A stretch of 42,324 bases of DNA from Desulfobacterium sp. (GTDB lineage: Bacteria > Desulfobacterota > Desulfobacteria > Desulfobacterales > Desulfobacteraceae): NCBI GenBank assembly GCA_016342325.1, contig JAEINR010000056.1:1-42324 (forward strand), in the 5' to 3' direction. The stretch's first letter is position 1. Every line of letters begins with the position of its first letter. The notes under the pieces are model-generated. The model saw only the letters and a list, made by a program, of their open reading frames with translations, was not told where the DNA came from and did not search any database. Shown in pieces: positions 1-8,119 of this stretch. A program made the position numbers and the translations under genes.

Positions 1-1984
1 CCAGTTTAATGAGCCAGTCATCTTTGTAGTTAAAAAAAATGTCTCTATTCTGAAAAATTTGATTGATTGGCTTAGAAATAACAATTCTGAACTGAACAGA
101 TTTCCAATGCTGTTAATTGACGACGAAGCAGATCATGCATCCGTTGATACCAGTAAAAAAGACGACGACCCCACTGCCACCAACAGTAGGATTAGAGAGC
201 TTTTAAGTTTATTTGAACAAAGTTCATATTTGGGTTATACTGCCACTCCATTTGCAAACATTTTTATCGATCCTGAAACCGATGACGATATGCTCAAGGA
301 TGATCTCTTCCCTAGTGATTTCATTATCAGCTTGGACACACCCTCAAACTATATAGGAGCAAAACGCATTTTTGAAGAAGGTGGTGACATAGATATTGTC
401 AGAGAAATAGATGATTATGAAGACATACTGCCTCTTAAACATAAAAAGAATGAATTTCCAGCAACGCTACCTCCCAGTCTATATGAAGCAGTGCGCACAT
501 TTATTCTCGTCAAAGCTATAAGAAACCTGCGTGACCAAAAGAACAATCATAATTCCATGTTGATTAATGTCAGTCGGTTTACAGATGTTCAATCAAATAT
601 AAAATGGCAGGTTCATGAATATCTTACTGAGCTGAGAGTTGCAATTAGAAATCACTATGCTCTTTCTGTGCATGACGCAAAGAACAATTCCAGAATGGCC
701 AGTCTCATGGAAACATGGAATAAAGAATTTTCTGAATCTGAATTCAAATGGGAAAAAATACAAGAAGAACTTGCTGCAGCTGTTTCACCAATCCGGGTTA
801 TTGAAGTAAATGGATCTAAAAAGTCCGAACCACTCGACTACAACAAGCATGATTATCCGAATGGACGTAATATCATAGCTATTGGCGGATTAAGTTTGTC
901 ACGCGGTTTGACTCTGGAAGGCTTGACTGTCAGCTATTTTTTACGAAATTCCATAATGTATGATACCCTTATGCAGATGGGCCGTTGGTTTGGATACCGT
1001 TCTAATTTTGAAGATATTTGTCGAGTTTACATGAGTGAAGAAGCAAGTTCATGGTACGCACATATCTCAAGCGTCACAGAAGAACTGCGAGAAGAATTCA
1101 GACATATGGAAAAAGCCAAAATGGCTCCTAAAGATTTTGGCTTGTGTGTGAGGAGTCACCCTCTATCTCTTATAGTAACAGCAAGAAATAAAATGCGATC
1201 GGGCCGTTCTGTACCTCGACAGGTAAATCTTGAAGGTCGACTGGTTGAAACATCAGTTTTGTCAAAAGTTCAAGCCGTTATCAACGATAATTTAAAATCG
1301 TTTGAAAACTTAATTCAGGCATTATCAGGAAGACCTGTTGAAACAAAAGGGCAGCCAGGATACTTATACCGGGATGTCTCAGTTTCATTGATTATTGATT
1401 TTATTCATTCATATATTAATCACCCCGCGTCCCAATTGACAGAATCAAAACCGATAATCGATTATGCAGAATGGCTGCAGAGCAAGGGTCTCTGTGAATG
1501 GGATATCATAATAATCAGCCTTTCTAAGAATCCTGCTAAAAAAGATGCAGAACTGACCTTAGCTGGCCAGAAAATAATCCCTCAGCGAAGAACTATTTCC
1601 GATTTTCTCAATAATGGAATTGAACTGAACAAAAGAAGACTTGCTTCAAGGGGGCATGAAAAGACTGGACTTCTGGAGCATGATATTGTAACAGCGGAAT
1701 CAAAGTATTTGAAGAACAATCCGGACAGCAAAAATTTTCCGGATAGTATTTACCGAGCAAAAAGGAAGAAACCTCTTTTAATGCTACATGTTCTTGATTG
1801 TAGGAAAAAAGAGGATGGTAAACGTAAGCTGTTCCCGAGTGGAATAATCGCTTATGGAATCAGTTTTCCAGGAGAAACAGGAACCCGCAGGCCAGAAAGA
1901 CTTGTTGAGTATGTTGTAAACACAGTGTGGTGGAATAAAAACTATGCAGATATACTTGACGAAGAGGAGGATTCCGTTGAATAA
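1..1984 (+). CDS. Z1 domain protein (SF2 helicase-like defence ATPase), 5' truncated by window edge
   Basis: The reading frame is open from base 2, before the first ATG at 59, so this is the C-terminal 660 residues of a longer protein. Z1-family features are clear. There is a DEAD-like motif IDDEADHAS near residues 39-47, a TATPFAN motif near 80-86, and the strongly conserved stretch from about 295 to 333 that includes SRGLTLEGL and ends in GRWFGYR, which resembles SF2 motifs III to VI. Z1 proteins are known from restriction-modification-like defence clusters with a DNA cytosine methyltransferase, a MutL/MORC-type ATPase, a restriction-endonuclease-fold protein and an AIPR protein. The last two follow directly here; the others would lie to the left. 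The stop overlaps the next gene by 8 bases. The Walker A region is not in the window. Confidence 0.88.
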   Translation, partial: QFNEPVIFVVKKNVSILKNLIDWLRNNNSELNRFPMLLIDDEADHASVDTSKKDDDPTATNSRIRELLSLFEQSSYLGYTATPFANIFIDPETDDDMLKDDLFPSDFIISLDTPSNYIGAKRIFEEGGDIDIVREIDDYEDILPLKHKKNEFPATLPPSLYEAVRTFILVKAIRNLRDQKNNHNSMLINVSRFTDVQSNIKWQVHEYLTELRVAIRNHYALSVHDAKNNSRMASLMETWNKEFSESEFKWEKIQEELAAAVSPIRVIEVNGSKKSEPLDYNKHDYPNGRNIIAIGGLSLSRGLTLEGLTVSYFLRNSIMYDTLMQMGRWFGYRSNFEDICRVYMSEEASSWYAHISSVTEELREEFRHMEKAKMAPKDFGLCVRSHPLSLIVTARNKMRSGRSVPRQVNLEGRLVETSVLSKVQAVINDNLKSFENLIQALSGRPVETKGQPGYLYRDVSVSLIIDFIHSYINHPASQLTESKPIIDYAEWLQSKGLCEWDIIIISLSKNPAKKDAELTLAGQKIIPQRRTISDFLNNGIELNKRRLASRGHEKTGLLEHDIVTAESKYLKNNPDSKNFPDSIYRAKRKKPLLMLHVLDCRKKEDGKRKLFPSGIIAYGISFPGETGTRRPERLVEYVVNTVWWNKNYADILDEEEDSVE

Positions 1985-2945
1985 CCCATGGGAAGAAATA
2001 AAAACACCTTCGCATGATTTATTGTATCGCCTTGTAGACCCTGAGCATCCCCTCAGACTGTTGAGGGCCAAGGATACATATGGCCGATTTCTGTTTATAT
2101 ACGAATTTCCGCTATCGGATCATATCCCGGATAAATTTCCAGAATTGAATGGGATCGATATCTATCTGCGGAAACCAGATGAGGGCCCGACAGAGAACTG
2201 TATGTTGCTTCTCATTCTGAAGGATAAAAAAGAATGGCAGATATTTCTTTCTCTCTGTAATGATATTGCTGCATCAACAAGGGAACTTGAACAGCAGATC
2301 CAGGCAACTCGAATTATCCTACGAAGACTTAAACGGTGGCAGGAATTTCTACAGAGACTCCGTTCAGGGTTGTTACCAGAAAAAGATATAAAAGGACTGA
2401 TTGGCGAACTATTGTTTATAAAGAAACATTTAAGTCCAGCTTTTGGAGCAGGAAAAGCTGTCCAGTTTTGGCAAGGTCCTGATGATTCCCCACAGGACTT
2501 TAATGTCCATGATTGTGCCATTGAAGTCAAATGCCAGTTGGGAACCACTACTCCACGGGTACGCATTTCATCAGCAGAACAACTATGCCCTCAATTACCT
2601 GAAATGTTTCTTTATGTTGCGACTCTTGGAAAATCGGAACAAAATGTGAAAGAGGCTGTTAACCTCCCATCCCTGATTGATGGAATCCGATTTGAATTAG
2701 AAACGAATTCTCCCTCAGACGTTGAGAGGTTTAATAACCTAATTTATCAGACTGGATATATTGACTCTGAAGGATATGAACAGTTTAACTATATACCTGT
2801 TTCAGAAAAGATGTTCTCTGTTATAACTGATTTCCCCAGGATTTGTCCAAATGAATTGCCTCCCGGGATTGAAAGGCTCTCTTATGATATAAAGCTTCTT
2901 GACTGTGAATCCTTTTCAAAATCACCTGACTGGATGGATTTATAA
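1977..2945 (+). CDS. PD-(D/E)XK motif protein (DUF4420-like putative nuclease)
   Basis: A 322-residue protein is predicted from the TTG at 1977. A strong ribosome site, GAGGAGG at 1964-1970, sits 6 bases upstream, and the start overlaps the Z1 stop, which fits translational coupling. An in-frame ATG at 1944 would add 11 residues but has no such site. The central part shows the layout of a PD-(D/E)XK nuclease: a GLIGELLF helix with Glu about 144, then QDF with Asp about 174, then AIEVKCQ with Glu about 183 and Lys about 185. Family knowledge puts DUF4420-type proteins between Z1 and AIPR genes in restriction-like defence loci, as here. It is likely the DNA-cutting component. Catalytic activity is inferred from motif spacing only. 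Confidence 0.8.
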   Translation: MNNPWEEIKTPSHDLLYRLVDPEHPLRLLRAKDTYGRFLFIYEFPLSDHIPDKFPELNGIDIYLRKPDEGPTENCMLLLILKDKKEWQIFLSLCNDIAASTRELEQQIQATRIILRRLKRWQEFLQRLRSGLLPEKDIKGLIGELLFIKKHLSPAFGAGKAVQFWQGPDDSPQDFNVHDCAIEVKCQLGTTTPRVRISSAEQLCPQLPEMFLYVATLGKSEQNVKEAVNLPSLIDGIRFELETNSPSDVERFNNLIYQTGYIDSEGYEQFNYIPVSEKMFSVITDFPRICPNELPPGIERLSYDIKLLDCESFSKSPDWMDL

Positions 2946-4993
2946 TGATGTATGAAGAATTTTTTAAAGATTTTATGCAAGATATTTATGCACGTTCTGA
3001 ATCTAAAAACGATTTTTCAGAAGTTATTTTTACAGAACGCGTGTGCGATTTCCTAGTGGAACAGGCTGTGTTGGAAAATTACACCCCTGTCAGTTACAAA
3101 AAAAAAACGATGGGTCTAAAGGTCGATGCATACAACTCTTCCGAAAACTTTGACACTTTGATTCTCCTTGTCACGGACTTCCATAATAAACCTGGATCAC
3201 TAACAAAAACTCTTGTTGGGGCGGTATTTAATCGTGCTATGAAATTTTTCGAAAAAAGCCTGGACAAATCATTTTATCAATCTTTGGATGAAAGTGATTG
3301 TGGTTTCAGTCTGGCAAGAGAAATCAATGTTTCTTCTAAAAATCTCCGAAAAGTACAAATTATCCTGCTTTCCAATGCATTACTGAGCAAAAGCGTTAAG
3401 GCCATTCCTGAACAAAAAATACAGAGTGTCCCCATTTCGTTTGACATTTGGGATCTGGGCCGAATTCAGCGCATTGAAGAATCTGGAAAATTCCGGGAGG
3501 ATATTATTGTCGACTTTTCCTCTCTTCCGACACAAGGCCTTCCCTGTCTGCCGGCTTTTACAGGAACGAACACCTATAAATCATATCTTCTGGCAATGCC
3601 AGGACCTTTGGTTGCGGACCTTTACGACAAATATGGAGAAAGACTCTTGGAGCAGAATGTACGAACGTTCCTACAGTTTCGTGGAAAAGTGAATAAAGGA
3701 ATACGTACGACTATCCAGAATGAGCCGGAAATGTTTTTTGCCTATAATAATGGAATTACAGCTACGGCAGAAGAAGTTACGACAACAGAAACAAACGAAT
3801 TGGTAAGTATCAAGTCCATTAAAAACTTTCAGATTGTTAACGGAGGACAGACAACAGCCTCTCTTTTCAATTCACAAAAAAAAAACAAGATAGACCTGTC
3901 AAATGTGCATGTTCAGGTAAAATTGACTGTAATACCGCAGGAAGAAACTGAACATATTGTGCCCAAGATTTCTGAGTATGCGAACACACAAAATAAAGTC
4001 AACGCGGCAGATTTTTTTTCGAATCATCCCTTTCATATGCGGATGGAAGAAATATCACGCCGTCTGTGGGCTCCTTCGTCAGAAGGAAGTTTGCGGGAAA
4101 CACACTGGTACTATGAACGCGTCAGAGGACAATATGCTAATGCTCAGATAAACCTAACAACAGCAAAAAAAAAGGAATTTCTTACAGCGAACCCACGCAA
4201 GCAGATGTTCATCAAGACAGATATGGCAAAGTTCAGAAATTCCTGGAACATGAAGCCCCATGTTGTAAGCCTCGGTGCTCAAAAAAATTTTGTTAGATTT
4301 GCGGAATCTGTTTCCCAAAACTGGGAGAAACATGAGAGTGAATTCAACGAGCTTTTTTTTAAACGAATGATTGCCAAAACAATTCTTTTTCGAACTGTTG
4401 ATAAATTCATAATGAAACAGCATTGGTATGGTGGTTATAAAGCCAATATAGTTACATATACTGTTGCAAAATTTTCTCTGATGATCGAACAGACGGGTAT
4501 GTTTCTTGATCTGGAAAATATTTGGAAAAGACAAAGCATAACAGCCGAAATGGAGGAATTACTGGTGTCTATAGCTGAAGCTGTGAATTCAGTGATCCAA
4601 AAGACCCCTACAGGCATAACGAATGTAACTGAATGGTGCAAAAAGGAGTTGTGTTGGCAGAATGTACAAAATATCCCATTAAAGATTTCACCACAGGTTC
4701 AAAAAGAATTGATTACAAAAACAAAAAAAAAGCAAAACGATTCAGATGCCAAATCAATTCAGGCAATAGATAATGGCATTCATGCCCAGGAATATGTACT
4801 AAAAAAAGGCGCTGTTTTCTGGAGTCAAATTATCAACTGGTCAAGATCAAATAAAATATTTTCTCCCATGGAAAATAGCCTATTACAGATTGCAAGCCAG
4901 ATACCTTCAAAAATTCCAACTGAAAAGCAATCATTAAAACTGAAAACCATTGAACAGAAGGCGGAAGCGGATGGTTTTAAAACATACATGTGA
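2945..4993 (+). CDS. AIPR protein (abortive infection phage resistance family)
   Basis: The 682-residue protein begins at the ATG at 2945, sharing one base with the upstream stop (TAATG). A second ATG follows at 2948. AIPR-family hallmarks are present: FFAYNNGITATA at about 264-275 and IVNGGQTTASL at about 297-307, which are conserved in proteins linked to phage resistance and abortive infection. It closes the Z1 / PD-(D/E)XK / AIPR gene order. It contains no transmembrane segment or signal peptide that I can see. The gene holds unusually many long A runs (10 at 3098-3107, 10 at 3876-3885, 9 at 4165-4173, 9 at 4723-4731), which could allow slippage. Its last 17 bases overlap the end of the convergent helicase gene. 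The molecular activity of the family is not certain. Confidence 0.88.
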   Translation: MMYEEFFKDFMQDIYARSESKNDFSEVIFTERVCDFLVEQAVLENYTPVSYKKKTMGLKVDAYNSSENFDTLILLVTDFHNKPGSLTKTLVGAVFNRAMKFFEKSLDKSFYQSLDESDCGFSLAREINVSSKNLRKVQIILLSNALLSKSVKAIPEQKIQSVPISFDIWDLGRIQRIEESGKFREDIIVDFSSLPTQGLPCLPAFTGTNTYKSYLLAMPGPLVADLYDKYGERLLEQNVRTFLQFRGKVNKGIRTTIQNEPEMFFAYNNGITATAEEVTTTETNELVSIKSIKNFQIVNGGQTTASLFNSQKKNKIDLSNVHVQVKLTVIPQEETEHIVPKISEYANTQNKVNAADFFSNHPFHMRMEEISRRLWAPSSEGSLRETHWYYERVRGQYANAQINLTTAKKKEFLTANPRKQMFIKTDMAKFRNSWNMKPHVVSLGAQKNFVRFAESVSQNWEKHESEFNELFFKRMIAKTILFRTVDKFIMKQHWYGGYKANIVTYTVAKFSLMIEQTGMFLDLENIWKRQSITAEMEELLVSIAEAVNSVIQKTPTGITNVTEWCKKELCWQNVQNIPLKISPQVQKELITKTKKKQNDSDAKSIQAIDNGIHAQEYVLKKGAVFWSQIINWSRSNKIFSPMENSLLQIASQIPSKIPTEKQSLKLKTIEQKAEADGFKTYM

Positions 4994-7256
4994 CTTGAAA
5001 AAACTCACATAACATAACCCTGAGTCCGACCTGCCGCCTGAACGCCTTGGGCTGTGCTTCAACAGCTGCTCGCACAGCCTGTTCATCGCCAACCATGATG
5101 ACCTGCTGCTGTGCCCTGGTGACAGCGGTATAGACGAGGGTTCGGTCCAATATACGAGAACGCCGGACAGGTACAATGACACGCGGGAACTGGCTGCCTT
5201 GGGATTTATGTACAGTAATACCGTATGCCAGTTCCATTACATCTACATCCGTATCCAGTATGTAATGTTCAACGCCGTTGTAATCCGCTTTGCCGACTGC
5301 CGTCCTGATACAAGGGGCTTTTTCGGAACCGATGTTCACCTGACAGGACTCATCAAATACTTCCGTCAAAAGCCCAAGACATCCGTTTTGCAGATTGCGC
5401 TGCCAATTGTTGGCCGTATAAAGCAATAGGTCTCCTACACGGAATCCCGTATCTTCCAGCTCCCCCGTGTCAACATTTTGAAGCATCAGGGGCTTGTTCA
5501 CAGCCACATAGCGAAAATGGCTGACGCGGTTTATTTCCTGTGTCCCTGCAAACCGGCAACTCTTTGTAGCGCACAGGATTTGTGTGTTTTTACGATCCTG
5601 ATCATATAGTCCCATGACTGTGGAAATAATCTCGTTATCAGGGCAGGGGATGAACGCCACGTCTTGGCCGGGATCGGTGGAAAGCTTTGGCAATTCACCA
5701 CCACGGATTTTTATTGCGGCAACAGGAATGCCCGAATCCCTGGCTTGACGTTTCACAAGTGTCAACTCAGTGGCAGGGATGCCAGGCATCTCACACAGCA
5801 AATGAAAAATAAGTCCTGCACCGATGGGAGGCAGCTGATAAGGATCCCCCACCAGAATGAGGTGTATGTCTTTGGGAAGTTTACGGGTCAGCCGGTAGAA
5901 GGAGACCAGATCCAGCATGGATGCCTCGTCTATGACGATGATTGTACCAGGGGCAATCTCCTGGGAAGAAACTTTGCAAATAAAACCGGCAATCGTGGTA
6001 GCTGGCTCATGGGTGGCCTCGCTCATGCGCGCGGTGGCACGACCCGAAAGAGCCATTTGAAAACGGGGAGCCCCCAGAGTATCCAGCGCTTTGTAAAGGG
6101 CTTTCAAAACCGTGGTTTTACCAACACCAGCTCCCCCGGTAATGAGACTAAACCGGTTATGATAACTGGTACTGACCGCTTTTCTCTGTGCCTCGTTCAA
6201 GGCGAATCCGGTAGCTCCCAAGCGCTGTTGCTCAGCAGATTCAAAGTCGGCAATGATTTGATCAATATCTGCATTGGGATGGTTCTGCTCGGAAGACCTG
6301 AGCAGATCAAGGATAAACTGGGCTACAGTTTTTTCCATCACCCAAGCGCCGGCAGAGTGAAGCATTTTTTTACAATCACCAGATTCACTCACCATGAACT
6401 GCCCCGCAGCATGCCCTTGCAGAAGGGCGTCATTGAATGCGACCTCAGGATACGGATGCGGGGCCAGCAACTTGCGCGTTACAGCGTACAGGTCATGAAA
6501 GGGTTGACAGGTGTGACCATCATCTAACCCCTTATATAGTCCCTCCTCCAGGACTGCTGCCAGCCTGCGGGTATCATCAAACGTTACACCGAACTTCTCT
6601 TGAGCCAGCTGATCAACGAGCTTCCATGATCCCATGAAAGAGAGCATACGGTAAGGGTCTTCAAGCAGCTTACGTTTGGTGTTTATTTTATGAAATTTGA
6701 TAGCTTTTCGTGCAATTTCAAGGGGAATGCCTCTCTCCTGGACAAATCTCAATGTCTTGGCATCACCATTCTTCAGCCACTCTTCAAAGAGCCCGTTACG
6801 GATCTCTTCAGATGGGATGATGTCAATAATTGCATCGTGGTTTTCGTTATCAAGAATGTCATAAAGGCTCTCGCCATGGGCGTCCCAAAGTTTCTGAGCT
6901 TTAACCTCTCGAATTCCTCTGATATTGTGGCTGAGCCATTGCACAACCTGGCTGCCGGACGGTCTCTCCAGGTTCACATCAATCGCTTCAATTTGGGTTT
7001 CCGTAAGAACGACTCTTCCCACATCCCGTTTGATTTCAGTAGCTTCACCATATACTTGCCAGATTTCACCGACATCAAAGTTGCATGGGTTAACCAAGGT
7101 GGCAGGCACCCTCACCACAACCGCCTTTGTGCGGTCATTGAACATTTGTGCCACGTCAACCAGATGCCCAAACAGGATGACGCCCTTGCTGTTACGTGAA
7201 CGGATACGTGTGACCCGCACTGTGAGATTAAGCAGACGCGGGGCAGGGGCACTCAT
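4977..7256 (-). CDS. RecD2-like AAA/SF1 helicase of the mobile element
   Basis: The 759-residue protein has a RecD2-like layout: an OB-like N-terminal part (about 10-95), a helix-hairpin-helix-like part (about 105-200), then two RecA folds. Walker A GGAGVGKT is at 374-381, Walker B IVIDEASMLD at about 440-449, GDPYQLPPIG follows, and HKSQGSQF lies near the C-terminus, as in SF1B helicases that move 5' to 3'. The ATG overlaps the preceding stop by four bases (ATGA), so it is the last gene of the recombinase operon and probably coupled to it. A second, separate RecD2 gene lies at 28821-30947, so this is a mobile paralogue and not the host copy. It probably unwinds element DNA during transfer or repair after recombination; that role is inferred. 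Confidence 0.85.
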   Translation of the reverse strand: MSAPAPRLLNLTVRVTRIRSRNSKGVILFGHLVDVAQMFNDRTKAVVVRVPATLVNPCNFDVGEIWQVYGEATEIKRDVGRVVLTETQIEAIDVNLERPSGSQVVQWLSHNIRGIREVKAQKLWDAHGESLYDILDNENHDAIIDIIPSEEIRNGLFEEWLKNGDAKTLRFVQERGIPLEIARKAIKFHKINTKRKLLEDPYRMLSFMGSWKLVDQLAQEKFGVTFDDTRRLAAVLEEGLYKGLDDGHTCQPFHDLYAVTRKLLAPHPYPEVAFNDALLQGHAAGQFMVSESGDCKKMLHSAGAWVMEKTVAQFILDLLRSSEQNHPNADIDQIIADFESAEQQRLGATGFALNEAQRKAVSTSYHNRFSLITGGAGVGKTTVLKALYKALDTLGAPRFQMALSGRATARMSEATHEPATTIAGFICKVSSQEIAPGTIIVIDEASMLDLVSFYRLTRKLPKDIHLILVGDPYQLPPIGAGLIFHLLCEMPGIPATELTLVKRQARDSGIPVAAIKIRGGELPKLSTDPGQDVAFIPCPDNEIISTVMGLYDQDRKNTQILCATKSCRFAGTQEINRVSHFRYVAVNKPLMLQNVDTGELEDTGFRVGDLLLYTANNWQRNLQNGCLGLLTEVFDESCQVNIGSEKAPCIRTAVGKADYNGVEHYILDTDVDVMELAYGITVHKSQGSQFPRVIVPVRRSRILDRTLVYTAVTRAQQQVIMVGDEQAVRAAVEAQPKAFRRQVGLRVMLCEFFQVTCMF

Positions 7257-7684
7257 CGTGGTAACCTTCCTGTCTCTGTGAGGTAGTCATCCAGAGCGTT
7301 CAGCTCTTTCAACTTGGCTTCAAGGGCCTTTACTCTGGCATTGAGTAGAGCGTTGGTCTGTTCAAGAATGTTGAGCCGCTGTTTATCACGCATTCGCTGA
7401 ACGGCATCACGATCCCTCATGGGGGGAGTTTCACGGTCATGGGACTGCTTCAGTAGTGGCAGGACGCCGCGTGCCCTGAGATCATCTTCAAGCTTCTCCA
7501 GGGCTTTCCGGATTTCAGGATTCTGTGTCAGGGCACTCTTTCCGAAACAGCACTCTGCTGCAATTTCAGCGCGTTTGAGTTTGCCCCGGTAAACATATTC
7601 TCGAAAATCGTCATCGTTCTTGGACGCGGCCCAAGCCATGAATGCCTGATAATTTTGTTTGGCAAGTTGTTGTCCGTTGGCCAT
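7253..7684 (-). CDS. VPA1267-like small protein of recombinase operons
   Basis: The 143-residue protein starts MANGQQLAKQNYQAFMAW and contains GKLKRAEIAAECCFGKSAL, which reads like a short helix-turn-helix. From about residue 90 to 130 it is rich in Leu, Glu and Lys in heptad-like spacing, suggesting a coiled coil. A strong purine-rich ribosome site (GGGAGGG) precedes the ATG. I recognise it, from memory, as similar to the VPA1267 family that accompanies VPA1269-type recombinases in mobile elements. It lies 12 bases after its upstream neighbour and overlaps the helicase start by four bases. A role as a DNA-binding accessory factor of the recombinases is likely but unproven. Confidence 0.7.
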   Translation of the reverse strand: MANGQQLAKQNYQAFMAWAASKNDDDFREYVYRGKLKRAEIAAECCFGKSALTQNPEIRKALEKLEDDLRARGVLPLLKQSHDRETPPMRDRDAVQRMRDKQRLNILEQTNALLNARVKALEAKLKELNALDDYLTETGRLPR

Positions 7685-7696
7685 GACTATCCCTCC

Positions 7697-8119
7697 CTAT
7701 GCTTTATCAACCTCAGAGGAATCGCGGTCGATAACCGGCAGCGGGGCGTTGAGTTGTGCCCCAGAGAGTCCGTGGCGATGGGCGTTGTACTGCCACACCA
7801 CAAACTGTTCCAGGAACAATTCGTTCTCCTTTTTCAGCCTTGCATTTTCCTCTTCCAGCCTCTTTATTCGCTGGGCCGCCACTGTTAATGAAGGTGGCGT
7901 CTTGATCTCTCCTGCGCCGCTCTTCAATCTTTCCTTTTTATTTTTGAATGCGGATTTGATCCGTGTGTGTGTATTTAATGATTGCCGGGTAGGGCGTTTC
8001 CCAACTACCTTGACAGCGTTATCACACAGCCAGTCCCAGGTCAGCTTCCCTGTACACCCGTCAATAACCTCAACAATTTTCTGAATATCCATATCGGTAA
8101 GATGCTTAGCCAAGTCCAC
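7697..8119 (-). CDS. Small accessory protein with coiled coil (GmtX/TnpC-like position)
   Basis: The 140-residue protein is predicted directly downstream of the third recombinase, overlapping it by 14 bases. The N-terminal half (about 1-60) is helical in character and basic, with a segment RPTRQSLNTHTRIKSAFKNK that could bind DNA. Residues about 80-107 form a clear coiled coil with LEEENARLKKENELF. Small coiled-coil proteins at this position are known from Tn554-type TnpC and from the GmtX protein of Gamma-Mobile-Trio elements; this one matches in position and build, but I cannot claim sequence homology. It probably helps the recombinases find or synapse their ends. Confidence 0.65.
   Translation of the reverse strand: MDLAKHLTDMDIQKIVEVIDGCTGKLTWDWLCDNAVKVVGKRPTRQSLNTHTRIKSAFKNKKERLKSGAGEIKTPPSLTVAAQRIKRLEEENARLKKENELFLEQFVVWQYNAHRHGLSGAQLNAPLPVIDRDSSEVDKA

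Noticed and set aside
5664-6527. 287-codon plus-strand frame
   Set aside because: It is antisense to the helicase, whose Walker motifs prove the minus strand to be coding.
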